Source: UBA1672 sp050633285 (GTDB taxonomy: Bacteria > Pseudomonadota > Alphaproteobacteria > Micavibrionales > Micavibrionaceae). From it: a stretch of 64,000 nt of DNA. The stretch spans positions 372,001-436,000 of the forward strand of contig JBOEGG010000001.1 of assembly GCA_050633285.1 (NCBI GenBank), written 5' to 3'. Of this stretch, positions 1-8,913 are shown piece by piece. The notes below the pieces were generated by a model, which ran no database searches, had not been told where the DNA came from, and worked only from the letters and a program-made list of their open reading frames with translations. Position 1 is the stretch's first letter; each line of letters starts with the position of its first letter. The position numbers and the translations under genes are program-made.

Positions 1-942
1 GGTGTTTTGATTGGATCGGGTATTGGTGGTCTTGATGAAATTTATAAAACATCAACATTGATGAATGAACGCGGCCCTCGCCGTATATCTCCGTTTTTCG
101 TTCCTGCGGCTTTGATTAACCTGACATCCGGTCATGTATCAATTAAATATGGCTTCCGCGGGCCAAACCACTCTGTTGTAACGGCATGTGCGACAGGCAC
201 ACACGCGATTGGTGACGCGGCGCGTCTAATCGCATTGGATGATGCCGATGTGATGATCGCAGGTGGAGCAGAAGGCGCAGTTTGTCGCCTTGGTGTTGCC
301 GGTTTCGCGGCGGCGCGTGCCTTGACAACGGGCTATAATGATCGTCCGGCTGAGGCTTCTCGTCCATGGGATGAGGGGCGTGATGGTTTCGTAATCGGTG
401 AAGGTGCAGGTATTGTTGTGCTTGAGGAATATGAGCACGCAAAAGCGCGCGGTGCAAAAATCTATGGTGAGATTATTGGCTATGGCCTATCAGGTGACGC
501 ACACCATATTACAAGTCCTGCTGAGGATGGTAACGGTGGGTACCGCGCAATGGAAGCGGCTCTAAAACGTGCGAAAATTAACCCTGAAGAAGTTGACTAC
601 ATTAATGCACACGGAACATCTACACCGGTTGGTGATGGTATTGAGTTCGGCGCAGTAAAACGTATGTTCGGGAATGCACTGGACAGTGTGTCTATGTCAT
701 CAACGAAATCTGCAATCGGGCATTTACTTGGTGCTGCAGGTGCAGTAGAGGCGATTTATAGTGCCAAGGCAATGCAAACAGGCATTTTACCTCCGACATT
801 GAATTTGGAAAATCCTTCTGACAATTGTCAGGGGATGGATCTTGTTCCAAAAGTGGCAAAGGAAAAAGCAGTGAATACAGTACTCTCTAACTCCTTTGGT
901 TTCGGTGGTACAAACGCATCTTTGGTTATGCGTAAGGTGTAA
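1..942 (+). CDS. fabF: Beta-ketoacyl-ACP synthase II, 5'-truncated by window edge
   Basis: This enzyme condenses malonyl-ACP with a growing acyl-ACP in fatty acid elongation in the cytoplasm. The reading frame is open from base 1, so the N-terminal part, roughly 100 residues judging by the usual length near 415, lies outside the window. The visible part carries the thiolase-fold triad: the nucleophile Cys in TACATGTH (codon 187-189), His in NAHGTSTP (codon 610-612) and His in KSAIGHLLGAAG (codon 721-723). The C-terminal SNSFGFGGTNAS motif is typical of FabF. The stop codon overlaps the mltG start by one base, which suggests translational coupling, an arrangement known in proteobacteria. Family assignment is secure. 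Confidence 0.96.
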   Translation, partial: GVLIGSGIGGLDEIYKTSTLMNERGPRRISPFFVPAALINLTSGHVSIKYGFRGPNHSVVTACATGTHAIGDAARLIALDDADVMIAGGAEGAVCRLGVAGFAAARALTTGYNDRPAEASRPWDEGRDGFVIGEGAGIVVLEEYEHAKARGAKIYGEIIGYGLSGDAHHITSPAEDGNGGYRAMEAALKRAKINPEEVDYINAHGTSTPVGDGIEFGAVKRMFGNALDSVSMSSTKSAIGHLLGAAGAVEAIYSAKAMQTGILPPTLNLENPSDNCQGMDLVPKVAKEKAVNTVLSNSFGFGGTNASLVMRKV

Positions 943-1958
943 TGAAGCTATTTTTCAAAATACTACTTGGTGGCTTTGTCCTTTGCACAACTCTTCTGTT
1001 GATTGGTGCGTGTGCAGGCGCATGGTGGGCGCAGCAGCAATTTATTAAAGCTGGCTCCTTTGATACGGCAGTTGAGTTCATGGTGGAGCGCGGTACGAAT
1101 GTTGACGCGCTATCTGAACGCCTTTTATATGAAGGTGTTTTAGAAGGCACTGTCGATATGCAGATTTTTCGTATTGGCGCACGTATAACTGAGCAAGCAA
1201 GCAAGATCAAAGCAGGAGAATATGAAATTCCCGCGCATGCCTCTATGCAAGAGCTTTTGGATTTATTTGAATCGGGTAAGGTGATCCAACGCCAAATTAC
1301 ACTCCGTGAAGGTCTTACAAGCTATGAAGTTCTAAACTTGCTATCTGCACATGAGGGCCTTCAGCCATCCCGTATAGAGCCTTTGAGCGAGGGGTCTGTT
1401 TTGCCGGAAACCTATAGTTATCAAAAAGGGGATAGCGTTGCCGACATCGTACGTCGTATGGAAGTGGCAATGACAAAAGCCATAGATGAGCTATGGGAAA
1501 AAAGAAGCACCGACTTGCCTTTTGATACAAAGGAAGAAGCACTTATTCTGGCCTCTATCATTGAAAAGGAAACCGCCGTCGCGGCAGAGCGTAAAAAAGT
1601 GGCAGGCGTGTTTATAAACCGCCTACGTAAAGGGATGCTATTACAAACCGACCCGACCGTGATCTATGCGCTGAATATGGGTAAGAACGAAGATAATGGT
1701 AAAGGTCCATTAGGCCGCCGTCTTTTGAAAAAAGATTTGAAAGTCGATTCTCCGTACAACACGTATTTATATGCTGGTCTTCCACCAGGGCCAATTGCAA
1801 ATCCCGGATACGCATCTATTGAAGCAGCGCTTAACCCTGAGAAGCATAATTATCTTTATTTTGTAGCAGACGGAAGTGGTGGGCATGCATTCGGGAAGTC
1901 CTTGGCAGAGCATAACCGTAATGTGGCCAAATGGCGTAAAATTCGAAAAAGCCAATAA
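942..1958 (+). CDS. mltG: Endolytic murein transglycosylase MltG (YceG family)
   Basis: MltG cleaves nascent glycan strands at the inner membrane and so helps set peptidoglycan chain length. The 338-residue protein has an N-terminal membrane anchor (about residues 5-28) followed by a LysM-like region and the YceG catalytic domain. The signature SIIEKETA holds the expected catalytic Glu at residue 208, and TDPTVIYAL and the late GLPPGPIANPG motif are also typical. It starts on an ATG that shares a base with the fabF stop, so the two are probably one operon. A hairpin that encloses the stop codon may end the transcript. Confidence 0.95.
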   Translation: MKLFFKILLGGFVLCTTLLLIGACAGAWWAQQQFIKAGSFDTAVEFMVERGTNVDALSERLLYEGVLEGTVDMQIFRIGARITEQASKIKAGEYEIPAHASMQELLDLFESGKVIQRQITLREGLTSYEVLNLLSAHEGLQPSRIEPLSEGSVLPETYSYQKGDSVADIVRRMEVAMTKAIDELWEKRSTDLPFDTKEEALILASIIEKETAVAAERKKVAGVFINRLRKGMLLQTDPTVIYALNMGKNEDNGKGPLGRRLLKKDLKVDSPYNTYLYAGLPPGPIANPGYASIEAALNPEKHNYLYFVADGSGGHAFGKSLAEHNRNVAKWRKIRKSQ

Positions 1959-1986
1959 GCTCCACCTGAATAAGGCAGAGCTTATT
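1954..1986. terminator. Hairpin between convergent mltG and SRPBCC genes
   Basis: Two perfect 9-base arms (AATAAGCTC and GAGCTTATT) flank a 15-base loop and span the mltG stop codon. On the minus strand the hairpin is followed by GGCTTTTTCG, so it could end transcription from the right. There is no good U-run on the plus strand. Confidence 0.45.
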
Positions 1987-1996
1987 GTATGAAATA

Positions 1997-2392
1997 TTAT
2001 GCAGCTTCCATAATATTACGGATATTCTGAAATTCGTTGTCTAACTCTTTTTGCATTTCTGCATATTCCTCCTCGCTTTGATCAGGCGCCTGAAAACATG
2101 TCACGGAATATAAACTGCCGCCCATATTGTCAGATGTCACACGCGTAGGCCATGTGAGCATTTCTTCCTTGGTCGGGCCGCAATTCATATCAATCACGCC
2201 TGTATCCGAGTCTGTATAAAATCTCTGATACATTTCACCCTTTGGGGTAACAACCTTGTAATCACTTCCTTCTTTCTTGAGTTCCAGAGCATAGCTCGTC
2301 GCCCATTCAGGTAGGTTTTCGATATTACTAAGATAGGTATATAGCTTTTCCGGTGTAACGTTAAAGCGCTCTGTTTTTGTGTTAATTTTCAT
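1997..2392 (-). CDS. SRPBCC (START-like) domain protein
   Basis: This is a 131-residue single-domain protein with the look of the SRPBCC/Bet v1-like ligand-binding fold: an N-terminal strand (KINTKTERFNV), a helix with the common ENLPEWA pattern, later strands, and a long C-terminal amphipathic helix rich in Glu. The start at 2392 is preferred over an upstream ATG because a GGAGAG ribosome site sits just upstream of it. Ligand and function are unknown. It is divergent from a WYL-type regulator with a perfect inverted repeat between them, so that regulator probably controls it. Confidence 0.75.
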   Translation of the reverse strand: MKINTKTERFNVTPEKLYTYLSNIENLPEWATSYALELKKEGSDYKVVTPKGEMYQRFYTDSDTGVIDMNCGPTKEEMLTWPTRVTSDNMGGSLYSVTCFQAPDQSEEEYAEMQKELDNEFQNIRNIMEAA

Positions 2393-2436
2393 TGTTCTCT
2401 CCAGTTGAAAAATAATATTAATCGCAAGATAAACAA

Positions 2437-2466
2437 ACACTCCTGACAGCGTGTTGTCAGGAGTGT
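2437..2466. promoter_or_regulatory. Perfect 12-bp inverted repeat, likely WYL regulator operator
   Basis: The arms ACACTCCTGACA (2437-2448) and TGTCAGGAGTGT (2455-2466) are exact reverse complements with a 6-base spacer. The repeat is centred between the divergent SRPBCC and WYL/HTH genes. That position suits a site from which the regulator controls both promoters. No T-run follows on either strand, so a terminator is unlikely. Confidence 0.65.
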
Positions 2467-2488
2467 GTCAGTATTATAGGTTAACAAC

Positions 2489-3181
2489 ATGAAGAGAACA
2501 GGAATGCGCAGAGCGGATCGTTTATTCCGTATTGTAGAGTATTTAAAGGCGCGCCGATCAGTGGTGCGCGCCGATGATATCGCGTGTGAGTTAGAGGTCA
2601 GCACCCGCACTATTTATCGCGATATCGCCGATCTATGTGCATCAGGTGTCCCAATCATTGGAGAGGCTGGGGTTGGCTATGTCTTGGACAAAGATTATGT
2701 CGTTCGTCCCTTAATGTTTGATGTGGAAGAACTCGAAGCATTAATGCTGGGTGCGCAAATGGTACGGAGCTGGAGTGATGATGCATTCGGGAAGTCTGCC
2801 AAAAGCGCAATGGATAAACTCGGCGCGGCATTACCTGATGCACTGCGTAAGGAGTTAGTGGAAACGTCTTTGTTCTCATATAGCTCCTCTGCCAGAAAAC
2901 CTATGAGCATTGACTTCTCTTCTCTACGTCGTGCGATTAGAAGCAAGAACTACGTATATTTTGAGTATGTGCGTGAAGATGGTGTAGCATCCTCACGTCA
3001 AGCGCGACCGCTGGCTCTTGTGTTTTTTGCACCTGTCTGGCTGCTAACCGCATGGTGTGAGAAGCGTCAGGATTTCCGTAATTTTCGTTTAGATCGCATG
3101 GAAAACCTTGAGGTTCTGCCCGAAAAATTCCGTGATGAAAAAGGAAAACGGCTTAGCGATTATGACCCGTGTGGGTCATAA
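2489..3181 (+). CDS. HTH-WYL (YafY-type) transcriptional regulator
   Basis: The 230-residue protein has an N-terminal winged helix (about residues 8-65, with the pattern LEVSTRTIYRDIADL typical of HTH_11/DeoR-like domains) and a C-terminal WYL domain (about residues 135-220, with RPLALVFFAPVWLLTAWCE and FRNFRLDRM). WYL domains sense small ligands or nucleic acids. YafY-type members commonly sit next to, and control, a small divergent enzyme or binding protein, as here. An alternative ATG five codons downstream has a purine-rich stretch ahead of it, so the exact start is open. Confidence 0.9.
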   Translation: MKRTGMRRADRLFRIVEYLKARRSVVRADDIACELEVSTRTIYRDIADLCASGVPIIGEAGVGYVLDKDYVVRPLMFDVEELEALMLGAQMVRSWSDDAFGKSAKSAMDKLGAALPDALRKELVETSLFSYSSSARKPMSIDFSSLRRAIRSKNYVYFEYVREDGVASSRQARPLALVFFAPVWLLTAWCEKRQDFRNFRLDRMENLEVLPEKFRDEKGKRLSDYDPCGS

Positions 3182-3213
3182 CTTAAGAGAAATTATTATT
3201 TAAATAAAATAAA

Positions 3214-3819
3214 TTAGCCGATTTTAGGTGCACTTGCTTCGACCGTAGCGCGTGCTTGTGCTTCCAAATCTTGCGCTGCGCCTGCTGTATCACCAGAATC
3301 CTGAACTGCGGCCATAACCTTCATTTCCTGTTTGGTTGCTTCGTTCGTGCGGTCTGCCTCTTCGCTAACGGCAAAGCCTATTCTTTGGCTCTCTTCCATG
3401 ACAGACATTTGAATAACAGATGCACGCTCTAATGCGTTGCTTTCTGCGGCTGTACTGTCGGATATCGCAGACGCGCTAGTGCCTTGTACATGGTGGTCTT
3501 GTGCAATAACGGAGTGCTTCTCCGCGCTACCTGCATGTGCGTGATATGTATCTTCGTTTGCTGCAATTTCTGCACCTGCGAAGTTGGTCATGGCTTCTGT
3601 TTCATTGAGTGTTTGTTGCGCCATATGTTCACCTGCACGGCTTGCATTGACAATGCTTTCGGCTTGTAGGTTATTCGCTGCACCTATTGTGCTTGCAATT
3701 TCGACATCATGTGCGACTTGAACAATGTCATGCTCAATGATGGTCTGTTGAACAAGAGTCATCGGGTTTTCAGGAAGTTTTTCTGCTACGGATTCTTCAA
3801 GCTGTGGTGCGTTATTCAT
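3214..3819 (-). CDS. Ala/Glu-rich helical hypothetical protein
   Basis: I do not recognise this 201-residue protein. It has no signal peptide, no obvious membrane segment and only a couple of aromatic residues. It is made of Ala, Glu, Thr, Ser and Asn in patterns that predict long helices, with loosely repeated blocks of the kind AxESxxxASxxxE. Several His residues cluster near the middle (TYHAHAG, KHSV, DHHVQG). The start at 3819 is chosen because GAGGG precedes it, and because a start 16 codons upstream would run into the next gene. It may form an operon with that gene. Confidence 0.6.
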   Translation of the reverse strand: MNNAPQLEESVAEKLPENPMTLVQQTIIEHDIVQVAHDVEIASTIGAANNLQAESIVNASRAGEHMAQQTLNETEAMTNFAGAEIAANEDTYHAHAGSAEKHSVIAQDHHVQGTSASAISDSTAAESNALERASVIQMSVMEESQRIGFAVSEEADRTNEATKQEMKVMAAVQDSGDTAGAAQDLEAQARATVEASAPKIG

Positions 3820-3851
3820 ATTACCCTCTTTATCACTTTTAAATTCTGATC

Positions 3852-4133
3852 TTACGCCATGCGACATGTAAAACGGACATACTCGCTCGCGATCAGTTTA
3901 TTATTCTTTATATAACCTATAGCACAGAATAGTTGATTTTGAATGTTTTTGCAAAGTTCTTCGTTTACAGTGCAGTTAAGCTCGTATTCTTCGTAGTCGG
4001 GCTTAAAAATAAAGGTAATCAAACCTGTCTGTGCGTCAACGATCACTTCTTCGAACTCTTTTTCAAACTCACCATGGCAGGTAAAGACAAGCTGTCCACG
4101 CTTGGAAACAAAGAGTTCAATATTCATATCCAT
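3852..4133 (-). CDS. Small hypothetical protein, 93 residues
   Basis: Function is unknown. The protein is acidic and looks like a compact alpha/beta fold: N-terminal strands (MNIELFVSKRG), a central acidic DYEEYEL stretch, and four Cys spread along the chain (CHGE, NCTV, LCKN, FCAI) plus one near the C-terminus (FTCRMA). Either of two close ATGs (4133 or 4127) may be the start. It lies just upstream of the Ala-rich gene on the same strand. Confidence 0.5.
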   Translation of the reverse strand: MDMNIELFVSKRGQLVFTCHGEFEKEFEEVIVDAQTGLITFIFKPDYEEYELNCTVNEELCKNIQNQLFCAIGYIKNNKLIASEYVRFTCRMA

Positions 4134-4289
4134 TTGATTGCATCTTTCTAATGTTTTGATAGAGATATTTTATACATCACAATCTGTCAATTTTTTCATG
4201 CATGTTGGAGTTCACCCTTTCGAAGTTTAGGAATATGGTCTATCAATAAAACGAATAAAACAGACCGAAAGATCGGTAGATAACCAGAT

Positions 4290-6239
4290 ATGTGTGGACT
4301 AGCAGGCCTTTACAGTTTTGAACATTATCCTGACCGTGTGCAAATGCACGGCATGGTTCGGGATATGACAGATGCGCTACATCACCGTGGCCCTGATAGC
4401 GCGGATGTATGGCAAGATCCTGACGTACCCTTTGCCTTTGGTCATCGCCGTCTGTCTATTCTGGATTTATCTGCGAGTGGTCACCAACCAATGGAATCAC
4501 AAAGCGGACGGTATATGATCGCCTATAATGGTGAGATATATAATTTTAAAGAGTTACGCAGTGAACTGGTCAATACGCACAAAACAGAATTCAAAGGGAC
4601 AAGCGATACAGAAGTTCTTCTTGCTGCAATAGAGAATTGGGGCTTGAAGGATACTCTGGAAAAAATAAACGGTATGTTCGCGTTCGCTCTTTGGGATCGA
4701 AAAAGCCGGGCATTGTTTTTGGCGCGTGATCGTTTTGGGAAAAAGCCTCTTTATGTTGGGTGGTCGGGTTCGACGCTTGTCTTTGGTTCGGAATTAAAAT
4801 CACTCTGTAAGCACGTTGATTTTTGCCCGGATGTTGATCGCGGTGCGTTGACATCTTACATGCGTTTTGGGTATGTCCCTGCACCTATGACGATTTATAA
4901 TCAAGTGTGGCAATTACCGCCGGCCTCTATGATGGCCGTTGATATGCGAATGCTCCGTGGTGGTCAGGATCTACAGCCCTTAATGGAATATTATTGGAGT
5001 GCAAAAGATGCATTGATAGAGGCACAGGAAAAGCCCCTTGAATCCGAAAGTGACTGTATTGCCGAATTTGAAAATATTTTATCTGATTGTGTTTCTGATC
5101 GCATGATATCGGATGTACCATTGGGCGCATTTCTCTCCGGTGGTATAGACAGCTCAACCATCGTCGCATTAATGCAACAGCAAAGCACATCTGCCATTAA
5201 CACATATTCAATTGGGTTTGATGAACACGGATATAACGAAGCGCACCACGCAAAAGAAATAGCGCAACATTTGGGAACCAATCATCATGAGCTTTACGTG
5301 AAGGCGGAAAATGTGCTGGATGTTGTCTCGCATTTGCCGGAAATATATGATGAACCTTTTGCTGACACCTCTGCTATTCCGACATATTTGGTTTCAAAGT
5401 TTGCGCGCGAAAGTGTAACCGTTGCATTGTCAGGGGATGGCGGTGATGAAATGTTAGGTGGCTATAATCGTCATATTACCGGCCCAAAGGCATGGAATAT
5501 AACGCAAAACCATATTCCGCCTAATCTGCGTAATCCATTTTCAAAAATGATACAATCCGTTTCACCAAAGACATGGGATCGTTTGCGCCCGAACCGCCCG
5601 CAATTCGGATCGCATATGCATAAATTTGCCAATATCTTAAGCAAAAAATGTGAGGGGGATGTCTATCTTTCACTGGTCAGTAATTGGCAAAAGCCAAAAG
5701 ACATCGTACGAAACGGGCGTGAGGGTACGATCCCGCTTGTCGATGAAAACCTACAAATAGAGGGCTTGGGCTTTACTGAAAGTATGATGTATTGGGACGT
5801 GATTTCGTATCTCAATGGAGATATTTTGACAAAGGTAGATCGTGCCTCTATGGCGGTAAGTCTTGAGGCGCGCGCGCCGCTGCTTGATCGGCGAATTTAT
5901 GATTATGTTTGGCGTTTACCATTAGACATGAAAATCAAAAATGGGCAAGGTAAATGGCTGTTGCGGCAGGTTTTGAAAAACCATATTCCTGATGAGCTGT
6001 TTAACCGTCCGAAACAGGGCTTTAGTGTCCCAATAGCGGAATGGTTGCGTGGTGATCTGAAGGATTGGGCAGAGGATCTTCTGGATGAATATGAGCTACG
6101 CGCGGCAGGTCTTCTTGATTATGTAGAAATCAGAAGAATATGGGATGAGCATCAAAAAGGGCGCGGCAATTATGCAGCGCGCCTTTGGACGGTCTTGATG
6201 TTTCAGGCATGGTATAGAAAATGGGTACACGGATCATGA
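4290..6239 (+). CDS. asnB: Glutamine-dependent asparagine synthetase-type amidotransferase
   Basis: The 649-residue protein begins MCGLAGLY, with Cys2 as the N-terminal nucleophile of the class II glutamine amidotransferase domain (to about residue 200). The ATP-pyrophosphatase synthetase domain follows with the P-loop SGGIDSS near residue 285 and the later SGDGGDEMLGGYNRH and DRASMAVSLEARAPLLD motifs. It converts aspartate, or a related carboxylate on a sugar or peptide, to the amide. Its overlap with a GT4 glycosyltransferase suggests a role in surface polysaccharide rather than only asparagine supply, but true AsnB activity cannot be excluded. No strong ribosome site is visible before the ATG. 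Confidence 0.9.
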   Translation: MCGLAGLYSFEHYPDRVQMHGMVRDMTDALHHRGPDSADVWQDPDVPFAFGHRRLSILDLSASGHQPMESQSGRYMIAYNGEIYNFKELRSELVNTHKTEFKGTSDTEVLLAAIENWGLKDTLEKINGMFAFALWDRKSRALFLARDRFGKKPLYVGWSGSTLVFGSELKSLCKHVDFCPDVDRGALTSYMRFGYVPAPMTIYNQVWQLPPASMMAVDMRMLRGGQDLQPLMEYYWSAKDALIEAQEKPLESESDCIAEFENILSDCVSDRMISDVPLGAFLSGGIDSSTIVALMQQQSTSAINTYSIGFDEHGYNEAHHAKEIAQHLGTNHHELYVKAENVLDVVSHLPEIYDEPFADTSAIPTYLVSKFARESVTVALSGDGGDEMLGGYNRHITGPKAWNITQNHIPPNLRNPFSKMIQSVSPKTWDRLRPNRPQFGSHMHKFANILSKKCEGDVYLSLVSNWQKPKDIVRNGREGTIPLVDENLQIEGLGFTESMMYWDVISYLNGDILTKVDRASMAVSLEARAPLLDRRIYDYVWRLPLDMKIKNGQGKWLLRQVLKNHIPDELFNRPKQGFSVPIAEWLRGDLKDWAEDLLDEYELRAAGLLDYVEIRRIWDEHQKGRGNYAARLWTVLMFQAWYRKWVHGS

Positions 6240-7354
6240 GCAAAAAAATTCTTTATCTCTTTGATGCAGCGGATTGGCAAAGCCGTATGGCAGTGGCACA
6301 TGGTGCACGTGATAAAGGGATGGAAGTTGTCATTGGCTTGATTAATGGTGATGAAAGCGACGGTGAAAAAGCACCGGAATTTAAAATCATCCCGTTGAAA
6401 AAATCTGGCAATAACATTGGTGTTTTATCTTCCTTGCAAATGGTGAAGCATATTAATGCGCTGATTAAGCAGGAATGCCCTGATATTATCCATGCTGTAA
6501 CACTTAAATACGGGTTTATGTCCGGAATTGCCGCGTGGCGATTTAAGAACATGCGCAAAATTCATACATTAGCGGGGCTTGGCTATTTATTTCGCAGTGA
6601 TGAGCCAAAATCACGTATTCTGCGTGCTGCGTTACGTCCTTTTTTGACATGCATCTTGCGCCGAAAAAATACCCTTTTGATTTTTCAAAACCCCGATGAT
6701 CTGGATTTGATGATCCGTGGACATTATGCCAGAGCAGAGAGCTCCGTTCTGATCCGTGGATCTGGCGTGTATCTTGATAAGTTTACTCTGAACCCTGAAC
6801 GCGATAACGGTGACATTCCTGTGGTGCTAATGCCGACACGTCTTGTGCATGAAAAAGGGGTCGCTATTTTCATTGAAGCTGCACGTATATTGGCGCAGCG
6901 CGGTGTGAAGGCCCGTTTTGAGATTGCTGGCGGAGAAACCAAGCATAACCCAAAGGCAATATCCCGCGCGGAAATGGAAGATATGGTCAAGGATGGCATT
7001 GTGACATGGCTTGGTCGCGTAAATGATTTGCCCGATCGTATGGCAAAGGCAGACCTTATTGTCTATCCATCTTATTATGGAGAGGGTATCCCGCGCGTTC
7101 TGTTGGAATCATGTGCCGCCGGATGTGCTATTGTAACCACAGATCATCCTGGCTGCCGCGAAGCGGTTACACATGGCGTGAATGGTTTGCTTGTCCCTGT
7201 AAGGGATGTAGAGGAAACCGCGAATGCTATGCATGATCTTTTATCACATCCGGGTAAGCGTACACACATGGCGACACAAAGCCGAGTAAAAGCAGAAAAA
7301 GAATTTGATATTCATTCAATCGTTGAACAAACAGTGTCACTTTACGAGGCATAA
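6236..7354 (+). CDS. GT4-family glycosyltransferase
   Basis: This is a GT-B fold glycosyltransferase that transfers a sugar from a nucleotide donor. The N-terminal half starts with a Rossmann-like strand (KKILYLFDAADWQ), and the C-terminal half carries the family pattern EGIPRVLLESCAAG...VTTDHPGCREAV...NGLLVP. The start at 6236 is preferred because ATGA overlaps the asnB stop; a start 15 bases upstream is possible. The overlap implies co-expression with the amidotransferase. The acceptor is unknown; exopolysaccharide or lipopolysaccharide assembly is the likely setting. Confidence 0.9.
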   Translation: MSKKILYLFDAADWQSRMAVAHGARDKGMEVVIGLINGDESDGEKAPEFKIIPLKKSGNNIGVLSSLQMVKHINALIKQECPDIIHAVTLKYGFMSGIAAWRFKNMRKIHTLAGLGYLFRSDEPKSRILRAALRPFLTCILRRKNTLLIFQNPDDLDLMIRGHYARAESSVLIRGSGVYLDKFTLNPERDNGDIPVVLMPTRLVHEKGVAIFIEAARILAQRGVKARFEIAGGETKHNPKAISRAEMEDMVKDGIVTWLGRVNDLPDRMAKADLIVYPSYYGEGIPRVLLESCAAGCAIVTTDHPGCREAVTHGVNGLLVPVRDVEETANAMHDLLSHPGKRTHMATQSRVKAEKEFDIHSIVEQTVSLYEA

Positions 7355-7391
7355 TCTTACAAATTTGATTCCTATTTCTGTTTCATGCAAG

Positions 7392-7420
7392 TATAATGAC
7401 CTTATACACTTTTAGGAGAG
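7392..7420 (+). promoter_or_regulatory. -10 box and ribosome site that set the yqgE start
   Basis: A perfect TATAAT (7392-7397) is followed by AGGAGAG (7414-7420), placed five bases before the GTG at 7426. The upstream ATG at 7396 overlaps the -10 box itself, so it cannot be the start of a transcript made from this promoter. The -35 region is poor. Confidence 0.5.
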
Positions 7421-7425
7421 ACCCC

Positions 7426-8010
7426 GTGGCATCGGATGACCGAACGTCCTATATGACTGGAAAATTGTTACTGGCTATGCCCAGTATCGGCGATCAACGT
7501 TTTGATCGGGCGGTTATATTTGTCTGCGCGCATGATGAAGAGGGCGCTATGGGGCTTGTCATTAATGACACAATGCAAGGCATCGATTTTTCTGAGCTTG
7601 TTGGTCAATTAAAATTTGAATCGGATATTAAGGTGAAGTTCGAGGACATGGATATGCCTGTAATGTCAGGCGGCCCTGTCGAAACGGCGCGTGGGTTCTT
7701 ATTACACTCTTCGGATTTTGCGCGCGATGATACAATGAAGGTTGATGGAACGTATGGTGTGACAGGCACGGTTGATGCATTGAAAGATGTCGCACGCGGT
7801 GACGGGCCAAAAGACCTGCTCTTTATTTTGGGCTATTCAGGATGGGATGCGGGGCAATTGGACGCAGAATTACAACAAAATGCATGGTTGGTTGTTGAGC
7901 CTGATCCCGAACTTATTTTCGAAGGCGATCCACAAGAAAAGTGGAAACGTGCGATTAACAAACTCGGCATTGATCCTGCAATGCTCTCTTCGGCAGCTGG
8001 CCGGGCATAA
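7426..8010 (+). CDS. YqgE/AlgH family protein (UPF0301)
   Basis: The 194-residue protein has the family's conserved features: TGKLLLAMPSIGDQRFDRAVIFVC at the N-terminus, GAMGLVIND, and GGPVETARGFLLHS, followed by FILGYSGWDAGQLDAEL. AlgH-family proteins are cytoplasmic with no firmly established biochemical role; some are linked to exopolysaccharide control. The GTG start at 7426 is chosen because of the AGGAGAG site and the overlapping -10 box described for the region upstream. It is followed closely by a small hypothetical gene on the same strand. Confidence 0.92.
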   Translation: MASDDRTSYMTGKLLLAMPSIGDQRFDRAVIFVCAHDEEGAMGLVINDTMQGIDFSELVGQLKFESDIKVKFEDMDMPVMSGGPVETARGFLLHSSDFARDDTMKVDGTYGVTGTVDALKDVARGDGPKDLLFILGYSGWDAGQLDAELQQNAWLVVEPDPELIFEGDPQEKWKRAINKLGIDPAMLSSAAGRA

Positions 8011-8025
8011 TGAGATAAATGTGTA

Positions 8026-8364
8026 ATGGCTGGCGATCAAAAAATTTATATCCATAATTCTGATAAGGATGCGCTAGAGGAGTGTAATTTCGCTCTTTCT
8101 ATGTATGCTGATGAAAATGGGTATGACTTAAATCGTACAAATCTCACTTTGCATCGTATTGACGAGCAAGGCGAATACAAACCTGAAACAGTTACATTTG
8201 ATATGTCACCGGATGATTTCTCACGGATGTATGTGTTGGAGTATAAACAGGCACTTGTTCTCGATGAGGGTGAAGCGGACTTCACGATTAACGAAGAAAA
8301 AAGCGCAGATCTAGCGCATAAAATGAATACCGTTGTGGCGTTTCAATCACCGATCCATGAGTAA
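8026..8364 (+). CDS. Hypothetical protein, 112 residues
   Basis: Function is unknown. The protein is small, acidic and soluble, with no signal peptide. It mixes short strands and helices (QKIYIHNSDKDALEECNFALSMYADENG) and looks like a single compact domain. It starts 15 bases after yqgE on the same strand, so it is probably co-transcribed with it. Confidence 0.6.
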   Translation: MAGDQKIYIHNSDKDALEECNFALSMYADENGYDLNRTNLTLHRIDEQGEYKPETVTFDMSPDDFSRMYVLEYKQALVLDEGEADFTINEEKSADLAHKMNTVVAFQSPIHE

Positions 8365-8375
8365 TAACGATGCTT

Positions 8376-8822
8376 TTAAAGTTCATACTGATTATTTTTG
8401 TAAAATACTAAGACTAAAAATTCATCGTCTTGTGGTATGAAAACGACATTACCAGATTGATTGAACTCCGTAATGATTAAATCACATATAAAGAATTCCT
8501 CAGGCAATTTGTAATTAAAAACTAAATGAATTTCTTCAATAATTTTCCAACAAATATGATGCCCATTATTGACGTGCTGTCCAAATGTTGAATGTGTCCA
8601 TTTTTCTAACCATTTTAAACATTGTTTTTCCTTGCGGAAGTTTACAAAACGGTCTTGAATATCGTTCTCACCTTTAAAGTCTAAATAAGAACCTAGAATG
8701 TTTCCTTTGTCTAACTGACAATAAAAGGCTGCACCACTGTAGTCATAAGGAGAACTTCCTAAGGACATGCTTAGGAAGCTAATTGCACCACTGAGGTAAC
8801 GAATTTGAATTTCATCTAACAT
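8376..8822 (-). CDS. Hypothetical protein, 148 residues
   Basis: I do not recognise this protein. It is soluble and rich in aromatic residues, and has four Cys. The middle part has a Trp/His-rich stretch (KWLEKWTHSTFGQHVNNGHH), and the C-terminus is strand-like with acidic residues. Base composition looks more AT-rich than the flanking yqgE and M16 genes, which may point to recent acquisition. It stands alone on its strand, convergent with the gene to its left. Confidence 0.55.
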   Translation of the reverse strand: MLDEIQIRYLSGAISFLSMSLGSSPYDYSGAAFYCQLDKGNILGSYLDFKGENDIQDRFVNFRKEKQCLKWLEKWTHSTFGQHVNNGHHICWKIIEEIHLVFNYKLPEEFFICDLIITEFNQSGNVVFIPQDDEFLVLVFYKNNQYEL

Positions 8823-8913
8823 GTAAATATAAGCACTACACAGTGCTATAAAAAGAGGAGCTTTAACTCATGACTCTACAAACAAAATATTTCAGTGTCA
8901 ATAATACGCAGGT

